A stretch of 7,876 bases of DNA. Origin: JAAYAY01 sp964429355 (GTDB lineage Bacteria; Planctomycetota; Planctomycetia; Pirellulales; Thermoguttaceae). A program made the position numbers and the translations under genes. The stretch covers positions 1 to 7,876 of the forward strand of contig CAYSCH010000420.1 in the NCBI GenBank assembly GCA_964429355.1, in the 5' to 3' direction. The notes beneath the pieces were generated by a model that was not told the DNA's origin, did not search any database, and was given only the letters and a program-made list of their open reading frames with translations. Below are positions 1 through 6,109 of the stretch, piece after piece. Each line of letters opens with the position of its first letter. The first letter of the stretch is position 1.

Positions 1-2
1 TG

Positions 3-1697
3 GAGTATGGATGGGGCTGGGGAGACGTTGACCAGGCCGCCGACGCCGTCTCCTTCATGTTGCTGAGTGCGGAAGGGAACGGGTACGTCTTCGAATTCCA
101 CCGCTGCAAAGCAAATTGGGCGGTGCAGTGGGGGCATGTAGCAAACGGTGTTCCCCTCAAGAACATGACGTGGGCGCCCGAAGAAATCGATGGAACTCAC
201 GCGTCGGTGCGCGATGGGGGCGGCTTGGCCCACGTCGTCATCAGCCGCGATTCCGACGGGGGCTGGACCATCACCGGCAAAGACTGGAACAAGGGCGCTG
301 GTGCAACGGTCCGGTTCAGCGATGCCACCACGACTTCGTTCAGTCGGCTGGTGCTGCTGGGGACCGAGAACTTCGACGAGCAGGCTTTCAACAGGATCCT
401 GCTGGCAACCGACTCTCCCGAACCTGTTCCGTCAACCGCCATCCCGACAACCACGTTTCTCGGCAGCATCGGTGTCGTCACCTCGCTGCCCGATCGTGGG
501 CAGCCGTTGCCCAAAACGGTCGACATGATCAACTACTGCGGCTTCCGTTGGGTCCGAGGCGGCATCGAGGGGCTGACCGCCGAGGGACCCACCACCACGG
601 CAACCTATCTCGACCTCCACCACCAGACCGGAGTCCGGTTCAGTTGGGGACTGGTTAGCGGCAACGCCGATCTGAAGAAACTCGTCGAGACGGCCAGGCC
701 CTTGGCAGAAGCTGGGGCTCTGCTGGCCTTTGAGGGAAACAACGAACCCAATAACTGGGGCCTGACCTATCAAGGCGAAGAAGGGGGCGGCTCCGCCCCG
801 TCCTGGATGGCAGTCGCAAAGCTGCAACGCGACCTTCATCGCGCCGTGAAGAGCGATCCTCTCCTCAAGAGCTTTCCCGTCTGGTCGATCAGTGAGGCCG
901 GCGCGGAAAAAGACAACGTGGGATTGCAGTTCCTGACCATTCCCCCGGGCGCCGGCACCGTCATGCCTGAGGGAACTCGATTCGCCGACTTCGCCAATGT
1001 CCACAACTACATCTACCATCCCAGCTCGTCAGCCGTCGAAGACAACAAGGCCTGGAATGCCGCCGATCCGACCTCGGCCTGCAAAATCGATGGGCTCTAC
1101 GGCAACCACGGCCTCACCTGGGCCAGGCACTTTCGAGGCTATTCGGAGGCCGAACTCCTGACCCTCCCCAGAGTCACCACGGAAACCGGCGCCACGATCG
1201 GCGGGGCGATTACGGAGGAAGTCCACGCCCTCAACCTGATGAACATCTATCTGAGCCAGTTCAAGCGAGGGTGGAGTCATACGGCCGTTTACTTGCTGCG
1301 CGACCGCACCGACGAGGGTGGCAATCAGAGCTTCGGCTTCTTCAACGCTGATTATCGCCCGCGCAAAGCAGCCCTTTACCTGCATAACCTGACCACGATC
1401 CTCGCCGATAACGGATCCCTCGCAACGCCCGGCCAACTGAGCTACTCAATACCGGAACAGCCGCCGACGGTTCATGAACTGCTCCTGCAGAACAGCGACG
1501 CCACCTTCCAACTGGTCATCTGGGGCGAACGTGTAAACGGTTCGGACGAGGTCGTCGTCCGTTTCAGAAAACCTTCCAGCGTCACAATTTTCGATCCAAC
1601 GATCGGAACCGACCCAATCCAGACGCCCACGCGAATCGAATCCCTGAAGCTCACCCTCAGCGATCATCCACTCGTCCTCGCCATCACCCCGGAATAA
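3..1697 (+). CDS. Glycoside hydrolase, clan-A-like TIM barrel with flanking beta-sandwich domains (5' partial)
   Basis: The reading frame is open from base 3, so the true start lies upstream; the ATG at 57 is probably internal. 564 residues are visible (numbered from the codon at base 3). Residues 1-150 look like a beta-sandwich carbohydrate-associated domain. Residues 155-450 look like a (beta/alpha)8 glycosidase barrel. The signature FEGNNEPNNWG holds a candidate acid/base Glu248 after an Asn, as in clan GH-A. TTETGA holds a candidate nucleophile Glu394, about 146 residues later. The C-terminal 90 residues, with VIWGERVNGSDEVVV and ending LTLSDHPLVLAI, resemble the C-terminal beta-sandwich of GH39/GH5-like enzymes. 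The likely role is hydrolysis of a plant or algal polysaccharide, probably outside the cytoplasm; the leader is not visible. Substrate and exact family cannot be assigned. It converges on the hydrogenase gene, separated by repeats. Confidence 0.78.
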   Translation, partial: EYGWGWGDVDQAADAVSFMLLSAEGNGYVFEFHRCKANWAVQWGHVANGVPLKNMTWAPEEIDGTHASVRDGGGLAHVVISRDSDGGWTITGKDWNKGAGATVRFSDATTTSFSRLVLLGTENFDEQAFNRILLATDSPEPVPSTAIPTTTFLGSIGVVTSLPDRGQPLPKTVDMINYCGFRWVRGGIEGLTAEGPTTTATYLDLHHQTGVRFSWGLVSGNADLKKLVETARPLAEAGALLAFEGNNEPNNWGLTYQGEEGGGSAPSWMAVAKLQRDLHRAVKSDPLLKSFPVWSISEAGAEKDNVGLQFLTIPPGAGTVMPEGTRFADFANVHNYIYHPSSSAVEDNKAWNAADPTSACKIDGLYGNHGLTWARHFRGYSEAELLTLPRVTTETGATIGGAITEEVHALNLMNIYLSQFKRGWSHTAVYLLRDRTDEGGNQSFGFFNADYRPRKAALYLHNLTTILADNGSLATPGQLSYSIPEQPPTVHELLLQNSDATFQLVIWGERVNGSDEVVVRFRKPSSVTIFDPTIGTDPIQTPTRIESLKLTLSDHPLVLAITPE

Positions 1698-1708
1698 CGA
1701 CCAGTTCC

Positions 1709-1745
1709 CCTCCCAGTGGGTCGCTCCTGCCGGGTGCGACTTGCG
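1709..1745 (+). repeat. 37-bp dispersed repeat, copy 1
   Basis: These 37 bases, containing CCCAGTGGGTCGCTCCTGCC, recur exactly at 4719-4755 in the same orientation. This copy begins 11 bases after the glycoside hydrolase stop codon and precedes the large repeat; the other copy lies after the second large repeat. The order of repeat modules therefore differs between the two loci. CCCAGTGGG is a short palindrome within it. Confidence 0.85.
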
Positions 1746-1802
1746 CCACCCCGGGTCCGCCCAATCCACCCGTTCCTCGTTCCCCGCCCACAGCTCCGCT
1801 TC
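1746..1802 (+). repeat. Partial, diverged copy of the end of the large repeat unit
   Basis: The stretch CCACCCGGGTCCGCC-like to GCTCCGCTT resembles 1974-2029 within the following large repeat, with several substitutions. The matching GCTCCGCT positions (1793 and 2021) are 228 bases apart. This suggests a tandem array with a unit of about 228 bp, of which only the end of the first unit remains here. The right arm of the hairpin present in the full unit is degenerate here. Confidence 0.6.
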
Positions 1803-2130
1803 TGTGGTTTCGATCGCTGTTCGAGGCGCCGCCACGATGCCTGTGGCGACCTGACGATCGCGGATTCCGTGGATAGAACCGGGCGGCTCTTGGGCAGGGC
1901 GAGTTCGGTCGCCGTCTCCGATACCGCGAAGCGGTTAACCAACATAGCCTCACGTTCACGCGGCTCCGCCGCGCCACCCCAGGTCCGCCCCACCCACCCG
2001 TTCCTCATTCCCCGCCCGCAGCTCCGCTGCGGGCGGGGAACGAACGCCCAGACTCTCCCTCGCCAACAAGCCCGGCAGCACGATCCCCGTTTCGGCGGGT
2101 GGCACTGGTCGCACTGAGCGATCACACTAT
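1803..2130 (+). repeat. 328-bp exact direct repeat, copy A
   Basis: Base-by-base comparison shows that 1803-2130 equals 4229-4556 without a mismatch (offset 2426). Similarity continues with scattered substitutions upstream to about 1793 and downstream to about 2165. No convincing protein is encoded: the shared open frames are Arg/Pro-rich and lack a clear start or motif. The two copies bracket the hydrogenase gene in the same orientation. The unit contains a strong hairpin (2008-2040). Exact identity suggests recent duplication or gene conversion. There is no transposase in the window. Confidence 0.9.
2008..2040. repeat. Perfect 15-bp hairpin in repeat copy A
   Basis: TTCCCCGCCCGCAGC is followed by the three-base loop TCC and then its exact reverse complement GCTGCGGGCGGGGAA. 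No T tract follows on either strand, so it is not a typical intrinsic terminator. It resembles the palindromic core of REP-like or other interspersed repeats. Confidence 0.85.
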
Positions 2131-2246
2131 GGCATGAACTACCCGTGCCGCTGCCATCCGCTTGCCCCCCTCGTGTGCCACTGGCGTCTCGCCACTGCCG
2201 TCGTCCGGTGTGATTTGCAGCATAGCACGTCAGGCATCACTCGCCA
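2131..2246 (+). repeat. Tail of repeat A with CACTGGCG-type motif
   Basis: This stretch lies between repeat A and the hydrogenase stop codon. Bases 2157-2179 match 4791-4813 with a few changes, and GTGCCACTGGCG at 2175-2186 recurs at 4621-4632. TGGCG-TCT-CGCCA (2182-2194) can form a small hairpin. No gene is seen. No obvious T-rich terminator for the convergent genes is present. Confidence 0.6.
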
Positions 2247-3800
2247 TCAACAGTCTCCCGACCGCCGATAGCTCGTATGAAGTAGTTCATGCGACAACTC
2301 GCCGAGCGGCTTGCCGAGAAATTCCTCGTAGATTGCCTGAACGTCCGGATTGTCAACGCTGCAGCGAATCGTCTCCTTCTCGTCTTTCCTGTAGAGCCCG
2401 TCAATTCGTTTCTGACGCAGAGCGTCGTCCGGCCGCCCGTTTCCCCCCGGCTTCGGTTGCCCGCCCCCGCCGATGCAGCCACCTGGACAGGCCATGACTT
2501 CCACGAAGTCGTATTGGATATTTCCTTGGAGAATCTCCTCCAGGAGCGGCCTCGCCGTCGCGGTTCCGTGAACCACTGCCACGCGAATCGGCTTGCCGTC
2601 GATTTCCAGCGAGGCCTCGCGAACGCCCGCCAGCCCGCGAACCGCTTCGAACTTGAGCAGCGTTGCCGGCGCCTTGGTCCCTGTTCGATACAACCAGACC
2701 GCGCGGAGCGTTGCCTCCGTGACTCCACCGGTATTGCCGAAGATGATCCCCCCGCCGCTCCCCCGTCCCATCATCGAATCGTACTGGCCGTCGGGCAGTT
2801 CGTGGAACCGGATACGGCTCTCGAAAATCCACTGCGCCAACTCCCGGCAGGTCAGGGCGTAATCCATATCGCGGATCGTCTCGTCCTTCAGATACCGTCC
2901 CGACGCATTCATCTCGGGACGAAGCACCTCGTACTTCTTCGCCGTGCAGGGCGTGCAGGCCACGTTCACGATCGACTTCGGATCGATTCCGTTCTTCTTC
3001 GCATACCAGGTCTTGATCGCCGCCCCCTGGATCATCACGGGGCTCTTGGTTGTCGAAAGATGGGGCAGAAGGGCCGGATAGAAGGTCTCCGCAAAACTCA
3101 CCCAGGCCGGACAGCAGCTCGTGAACTGCGGAAGAGCCGGTTTCGACGAGCCCTTGGCATCCAACCGCTGCATGAGCTCGTTAGCTTCCTCCACCACGGT
3201 CATGTCGGCCGCAAACGTCGTATCCAGCACCTGGTGGAATCCGATCCGCCGCAGGGCCTCGACCATCTTCCCTTCGCAATCGGCGCCCGGTTCCAGACCG
3301 AACGATTCTCCCAGGGCAACCCGAACCGCTGGCGACGTCGACGCGATCAGAACCAGATCCTTCATCTCCGTCATCCGCCGGATGCGAGGATACTCGATCC
3401 GTTCCGACATTCCGCCCCGCTTGCAGATGTTCGTGCATTGGCCGCAATGGATGCACACCGCCTTCTTCTGCTCCACCGCCGGTTTGCAGTAATGAGATAC
3501 GGTCATCTGATCCGTGCACGTCTCGTCGCAGTGCCCGCATTTCTGACAAAGGTATTTGTGAAACAGAATCGACGGGTTGTCCGGATCAACTCCAACCGGC
3601 TCAACCTCCTGACGGGCAGCCTTCTTCGCCTCCTTGAATTCCTTGAAGCTCCGATAACCTTCCAGTCCATAAGGTGGCTCGGATTCCGAGCCCGGCGAAG
3701 CCGCAGCCCCGGTCGCCAAACGCGAAAGACCCCCGCTCAGCAGCAGCCCCGCTCCAACAGCGCCCGACTGCATCATTCTTCGCCGGCTCATATTTCCCAT
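2247..3800 (-). CDS. hydA: Tat-exported single-chain [FeFe] hydrogenase
   Basis: Reversible H2 oxidation/proton reduction at an H-cluster. This 517-residue protein starts at ATG 3800, with GGAGAG 8 bases upstream; a second ATG three codons later is possible. Residues 4-34 form a twin-arginine leader (SRRRMM, then a Gly/Leu-rich stretch, then AAA), so the enzyme is probably exported folded. Two CxxCxxCxxxC sites follow (C85/88/91/95 and C116/119/122/126), for two [4Fe-4S] clusters. H-cluster motifs are complete: L1 TSCCPAW (C230 ligand, C229 proton relay), L2 TPCTAKK (C285) and L3 EVMACPGGC (C438, C442). The C230-C285 spacing of 55 matches clostridial CpI. Residues 480-512 (YEEFLGKPLGELSHELLHTSY) match the small-subunit domain, here fused. 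Oddities: Thr283 replaces the usual L2 Met, and GGVTEA replaces GGVMEA. No maturase or partner gene is nearby. The gene lies between direct repeats. Confidence 0.95.
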   Translation of the reverse strand: MGNMSRRRMMQSGAVGAGLLLSGGLSRLATGAAASPGSESEPPYGLEGYRSFKEFKEAKKAARQEVEPVGVDPDNPSILFHKYLCQKCGHCDETCTDQMTVSHYCKPAVEQKKAVCIHCGQCTNICKRGGMSERIEYPRIRRMTEMKDLVLIASTSPAVRVALGESFGLEPGADCEGKMVEALRRIGFHQVLDTTFAADMTVVEEANELMQRLDAKGSSKPALPQFTSCCPAWVSFAETFYPALLPHLSTTKSPVMIQGAAIKTWYAKKNGIDPKSIVNVACTPCTAKKYEVLRPEMNASGRYLKDETIRDMDYALTCRELAQWIFESRIRFHELPDGQYDSMMGRGSGGGIIFGNTGGVTEATLRAVWLYRTGTKAPATLLKFEAVRGLAGVREASLEIDGKPIRVAVVHGTATARPLLEEILQGNIQYDFVEVMACPGGCIGGGGQPKPGGNGRPDDALRQKRIDGLYRKDEKETIRCSVDNPDVQAIYEEFLGKPLGELSHELLHTSYRRSGDC

Positions 3801-3962
3801 ATTCCAGACTCTCCAAAAAAGAACCCCGTTCCAAAAACACCGGACTACACCATTCCTCGCCGACTCATAGTTCCCGCGTTCCAGTCTCTCCAGGCAAGAA
3901 CCCCGCTCCCAAAACGCGTGACTACATCATTCCTCGCCGACTCATATTTCCCGCGTTCCAGT
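3747..3962 (-). repeat. 77-bp tandem repeat, 2.8 copies, overlapping the hydrogenase 5' end
   Basis: Copy 1 is 3747-3823, copy 2 is 3824-3900 and copy 3 (partial, 62 bases) is 3901-3962. The register is exact at 77 bases. Copies 1 and 2 share about 60 of 77 bases; copies 2 and 3 share about 55 of 62. Copy 1 holds the real hydrogenase start, twin-arginine codons and part of the leader. Copies 2 and 3, upstream of it, carry ATGAGTCGGCGAGGAATG (MSRRGM) at 3868 and 3945. Both are followed by TAG exactly where the gene has CAG. Because 77 is not a multiple of three, the copies cannot be read through in one frame. Confidence 0.9.
3809..3814 (-). promoter_or_regulatory. Ribosome binding site of the hydrogenase gene
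   Basis: Read on the minus strand this is GGAGAG, 8 bases before ATG 3800. It supports the first ATG over the second ATG at 3791, which has only a GGGAA two bases ahead. The site sits inside the middle copy of the 77-bp tandem repeat. Confidence 0.65.
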
Positions 3963-4123
3963 GCCAGACTATCGGAGACTCGGGACATAATCAAGAGCGA
4001 AGCGAGAAGGGCGAGTTGACATGTTGATAACACCTTGGACGATTGAGCTGTTCCAGCAGACTCCGCCGCACGCGAAGGTCGCGACCGACGCACACGCCAC
4101 CTGCTCCGCCGCGATCCCCGCCT
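3963..4123. other. Intergenic stretch upstream of the hydrogenase, no gene seen
   Basis: This would hold the hydrogenase promoter. Read on the minus strand it includes a TTGATTATGTCC-like segment near 3985-3996, but no hexamer pair with good spacing can be defended. Short frames on both strands lack a ribosome binding site and any recognisable motif. Confidence 0.4.
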
Positions 4124-4228
4124 TTTCCGATACCGCAGAGCGGTTGGCAGGCATAGCCGCACGTTCAAGCGGCTCCGCCGCCCCACCCCACCCACCCGTT
4201 CCTCATTCCCCGCCCGCCGCTCCGCTTG
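4124..4228 (+). repeat. Diverged partial third copy of the large repeat
   Basis: From TTTCCGATACCGC to GCTCCGCTTG this resembles about 1915-2029 of repeat A, with many substitutions and a small deletion in the CCACCC-rich part. It abuts the exact copy B directly, as the partial copy at 1746-1802 abuts copy A. Both loci thus look like remnants of a tandem array. Confidence 0.7.
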
Positions 4229-4556
4229 TGTGGTTTCGATCGCTGTTCGAGGCGCCGCCACGATGCCTGTGGCGACCTGACGATCGCGGATTCCGTGGAT
4301 AGAACCGGGCGGCTCTTGGGCAGGGCGAGTTCGGTCGCCGTCTCCGATACCGCGAAGCGGTTAACCAACATAGCCTCACGTTCACGCGGCTCCGCCGCGC
4401 CACCCCAGGTCCGCCCCACCCACCCGTTCCTCATTCCCCGCCCGCAGCTCCGCTGCGGGCGGGGAACGAACGCCCAGACTCTCCCTCGCCAACAAGCCCG
4501 GCAGCACGATCCCCGTTTCGGCGGGTGGCACTGGTCGCACTGAGCGATCACACTAT
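4229..4556 (+). repeat. 328-bp exact direct repeat, copy B
   Basis: Identical to 1803-2130 over the whole length, same orientation. The first differences after it are G/A at 2131/4557 and C/G at 2139/4565. It contains the same perfect 15-bp hairpin at 4434-4466. Together with copy A it encloses the hydrogenase gene and its 77-bp array. Confidence 0.9.
4434..4466. repeat. Perfect 15-bp hairpin in repeat copy B
   Basis: Same sequence as the hairpin at 2008-2040: a 15-bp GC-rich stem with the loop TCC. There is no T tract on either side. Confidence 0.85.
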
Positions 4557-4850
4557 AGCATGAAGTACCCGTGCCGCTGCCATCAGCTTGCACCCAACGC
4601 GGCCCATTGGAGTCGAGGTGGTGCCACTGGCGTCCCGCCAGCGCCGTCGCGGCCGAGGCGTCAGTACTTACATACCACTACGCCTATACCGTCTATTCTT
4701 GACATGACACGCCGTCGTCCTCCCAGTGGGTCGCTCCTGCCGGGTGCGACTTGCGACATCACTCGCCAGGCATGACCCAAGCGCGATCCATCCGCTTGCA
4801 CCTTTCGTGTGCCCGCCGTCCCGCCAGCGCTTCAGGGACGTTGTGTCGCA
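4557..4850 (+). repeat. Mosaic of short repeat modules downstream of copy B
   Basis: Bases 4557-4590 continue the similarity to repeat A. GTGCCACTGGCG (4621-4632) forms a perfect hairpin CTGGCG-TCC-CGCCAG at 4627-4641. The 37-bp repeat recurs at 4719-4755. Bases 4791-4813 match 2157-2179, and TCCCGCCAGCG recurs at 4633 and 4819. No gene is supported. Several modules seen beside repeat A appear here in a different order. Confidence 0.65.
4719..4755 (+). repeat. 37-bp dispersed repeat, copy 2
   Basis: Exact match to 1709-1745, same orientation. The flanks differ: ACATCACTCGCC follows here, against CCACCCCGGG at the first copy. Confidence 0.85.
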
Positions 4851-5012
4851 TTGCGGACGAAGTCTCACCTGGCGGATCCGTCGATGTCCAAAAGGAAACC
4901 TCACCGGATACGGATCAAACATTGTTAGCAAGCCGGTGATTTTCACGAACTGACATTCTCTGTTTGCAGGTCGAATGGACCATGGCCTGCAAACCCCATG
5001 CTGGCAGTCTAG
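4851..5012. other. Intergenic stretch with a 9-bp inverted repeat
   Basis: No gene is seen. GTTTGCAGG (4962-4970) and its exact reverse complement CCTGCAAAC (4986-4994) enclose 15 bases, and a CACCGG/CCGGTG pair lies at 4902-4907 and 4933-4938. These could be RNA hairpins or protein-binding sites. Nothing further can be assigned. Confidence 0.45.
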
Positions 5013-5178
5013 ATGGCCTTGCGTGATTCCCTGAGAAATAGTCGTCCTGAAGATAGCCGCGTGGGCTTGCCCCGCGCTCGGGTTGCCTTCGTGTTTTGCC
5101 CGCCAGTCCTGTCACTCCCGGCCCATCGAGTTCCTGATTGCCTTGACGCAATTCCCTCTGGGAATCACGCAAGGCCAT
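5013..5178. mobile_element. Possible MITE-like element with 19-bp terminal inverted repeats
   Basis: ATGGCCTTGCGTGATTCCC (5013-5031) is the exact reverse complement of 5160-5178, giving a 166-bp unit with perfect 19-bp ends. Inside the right end, ATTCCC-TCT-GGGAAT forms a further small hairpin. The inner sequence encodes no convincing protein. A clear target-site duplication is not visible; a TAG flanks each side loosely. A non-autonomous element or a structured RNA are the alternatives. No second copy is in the window. Confidence 0.45.
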
Positions 5179-5296
5179 TTAGGTAGAATAGTGCGAGGGC
5201 TTTTGAGTTTCATTCATTGCGTCCAGAAACTCGGTCGACTGACATATACAGGATGCCCAGATTGGGGTACTCTCCGGCACCACAAGGAGAACAATC

Positions 5297-5479
5297 ATGC
5301 GACGGCTCGTAATTCTCGTCATTCTCCCTGCACTTCTTGCCACATCAGGTTGCACCCTGCCCGAGGCCGTCTACAATCTTGGCGGAAGCAAATACTACTC
5401 TGCTGGCGGTACGGATTACGGCTCTCGTGATGCCCATTTCAATGCTGAACTGAGTAGGTGGAAACAGTACGATCCTTGA
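5297..5479 (+). CDS. Small lipoprotein, unknown function
   Basis: A 60-residue protein with a good ribosome binding site (AAGGAG at 5284-5289, 7 bases before ATG). MRRLVILVILPALLATSGC is a lipoprotein signal: two Arg, a hydrophobic core and a lipobox TSGC with Cys19 as the lipidation site. The mature part is only about 42 residues, polar, with Tyr/Gly-rich KYYSAGGTDYGSRD and the end SRWKQYDP. It is probably anchored to a membrane on the outer face of the cytoplasmic membrane or in the outer membrane. No family is recognised. The next gene, 77 bases downstream, also starts with a lipoprotein signal, so the two may be co-transcribed. Confidence 0.75.
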   Translation: MRRLVILVILPALLATSGCTLPEAVYNLGGSKYYSAGGTDYGSRDAHFNAELSRWKQYDP

Positions 5480-5545
5480 AAACATGTTGCCAACCTTATC
5501 TATTCTCTCATTGTCTGATCCGTCCCATCTAACTTAGGGCGAATT

Positions 5546-5549
5546 GGAG
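5546..5549 (+). promoter_or_regulatory. Ribosome binding site deciding a GTG start
   Basis: GGAG lies 6 bases before GTG 5556. It supports GTG as start of the second lipoprotein rather than the in-frame ATG at 5583, which would remove the charged N-terminus of the signal peptide. Confidence 0.55.
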
Positions 5550-5555
5550 TGAAGC

Positions 5556-5684
5556 GTGAGAGTACCCCGCCTTTGCCACGCCATGGTAGCTCTTGCTTGT
5601 CTATGCACAGGTTGCAGGGTTGCTGAAACGATTGTTCTGTCTCGCCCTGGAGCATCTGCATCCGGAAATCGATTTCTGGCGGCG
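5556..5684 (+). CDS. Second small lipoprotein, 3' end lost in assembly gap
   Basis: Starts at GTG with GGAG 6 bases upstream. The visible 43 residues begin MRVPRLCHAMVALACLCTGC, a signal with a lipobox CTGC and candidate lipidated Cys20. RVAETIVLSRPGASASG follows. The Ns at 5685-5694 cut the gene; the real gap size is unknown. The frame after the Ns stays open but is Pro-rich and unlike the start, so it is not included. Function is unknown. Its position just after another lipoprotein gene suggests a pair acting together in the envelope. Confidence 0.6.
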
Positions 5685-5694
5685 NNNNNNNNNN
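5685..5694. other. Run of 10 Ns (scaffold gap)
   Basis: Ten undetermined bases join two contigs. Linkage of the part from 5695 to the left part, and the true distance, rest on the scaffolding only. Confidence 0.95.
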
Positions 5695-6000
5695 GTTCGG
5701 CTTGCGACCTCAGCCGTTTGCCGTTCGGGCAGACCGCATACGTTTCGCGAAGTTCGAGCGTACCCAAAATGAATCCCAATACATCCTCTGGGGGTAGGTA
5801 TCGGGAAACGGAAAAGAAACGGACAGTCGCTGATAAGATAGGCAATCTTCCGGCCGGCTTCCGCCCTTTCCTCACCCATCCCGCAGGGTGCCCCCTGCCG
5901 GCACTCTGCCCGCCAATGCAGGGCGTATCGACCCTCAAAAAAGACACCGACATCCTCCCCGCCAACAAACAGCCCCCCCCGCTCGCACCCCATCAAAACA
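5695..6000. other. Stretch after the gap without a convincing gene
   Basis: Frames here are open on both strands through the Ns but lack a ribosome binding site or known motif. Features seen are a small AAGAT-AGGCA-ATCTT hairpin near 5837-5851 and an eight-C run at 5973-5980. The 3' end of the second lipoprotein gene may fall in or just before this part. Confidence 0.4.
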
Positions 6001-6029
6001 TAAAAAAAGCCCTTACTGGGTAAGGGCTT
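6001..6029 (-). terminator. Intrinsic terminator of tRNA-Cys
   Basis: On the minus strand AAGCCCTTAC, loop CCA, then GTAAGGGCTT makes a perfect 10-bp stem, followed at once by TTTTT. It begins 9 bases after the tRNA discriminator base, so the tRNA is probably a single-gene transcript. Confidence 0.92.
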
Positions 6030-6037
6030 ACATCAAG

Positions 6038-6109
6038 AGGCGCCGCCCGGATTCGAACCGGGGATGGTGGATTTGCAATCCACTGCCTTAGCCGCTTGGC
6101 TACGGCGCC
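6038..6109 (-). tRNA. trnC: tRNA-Cys (anticodon GCA)
   Basis: A complete 72-base cloverleaf read on the minus strand. The acceptor stem GGCGCCG pairs with CGGCGCC (7 bp). The D arm is GCC/GGC with loop AAGCGGCTAA. The anticodon arm GTGGA-TTGCAAA-TCCAC places GCA in the anticodon position. The variable loop is CATC, and the T arm CCCGG-TTCGAAT-CCGGG is perfect. The discriminator base is U73, as expected for tRNA-Cys and important for recognition by cysteinyl-tRNA synthetase. CCA is not encoded (CTT follows), so it must be added by the CCA-adding enzyme. Confidence 0.96.

Noticed and set aside
432..1019. 195-codon minus-strand frame inside the glycoside hydrolase
   Set aside because: Antisense to the barrel-coding region, with no motif of its own.
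1716..2117. Frame conserved between the two large repeats (again at 4226-4543)
   Set aside because: The protein identity only reflects the exact DNA duplication. Composition is Arg/Pro-rich, there is no credible start, and the hairpin lies within it.
3747..3962. CRISPR-like array
   Set aside because: The 77-bp units are directly adjacent with no unique spacers, and there is no cas gene.
2289..4019. 576-codon open frame on the plus strand opposite the hydrogenase
   Set aside because: It is antisense to a protein with complete catalytic motifs. Its translation is Arg/Pro/Leu-rich without domains, as expected for a stop-poor shadow in GC-rich DNA.
4699..4704. TTGACA as a -35 box
   Set aside because: No acceptable -10 hexamer at 16-18 bases and no gene downstream nearby.
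5556..6023. One 155-codon gene across the Ns
   Set aside because: Reading through ten Ns of unknown true length is arbitrary, and the sequence after the gap is Pro-rich and unlike the start. Only the part before the gap is called.
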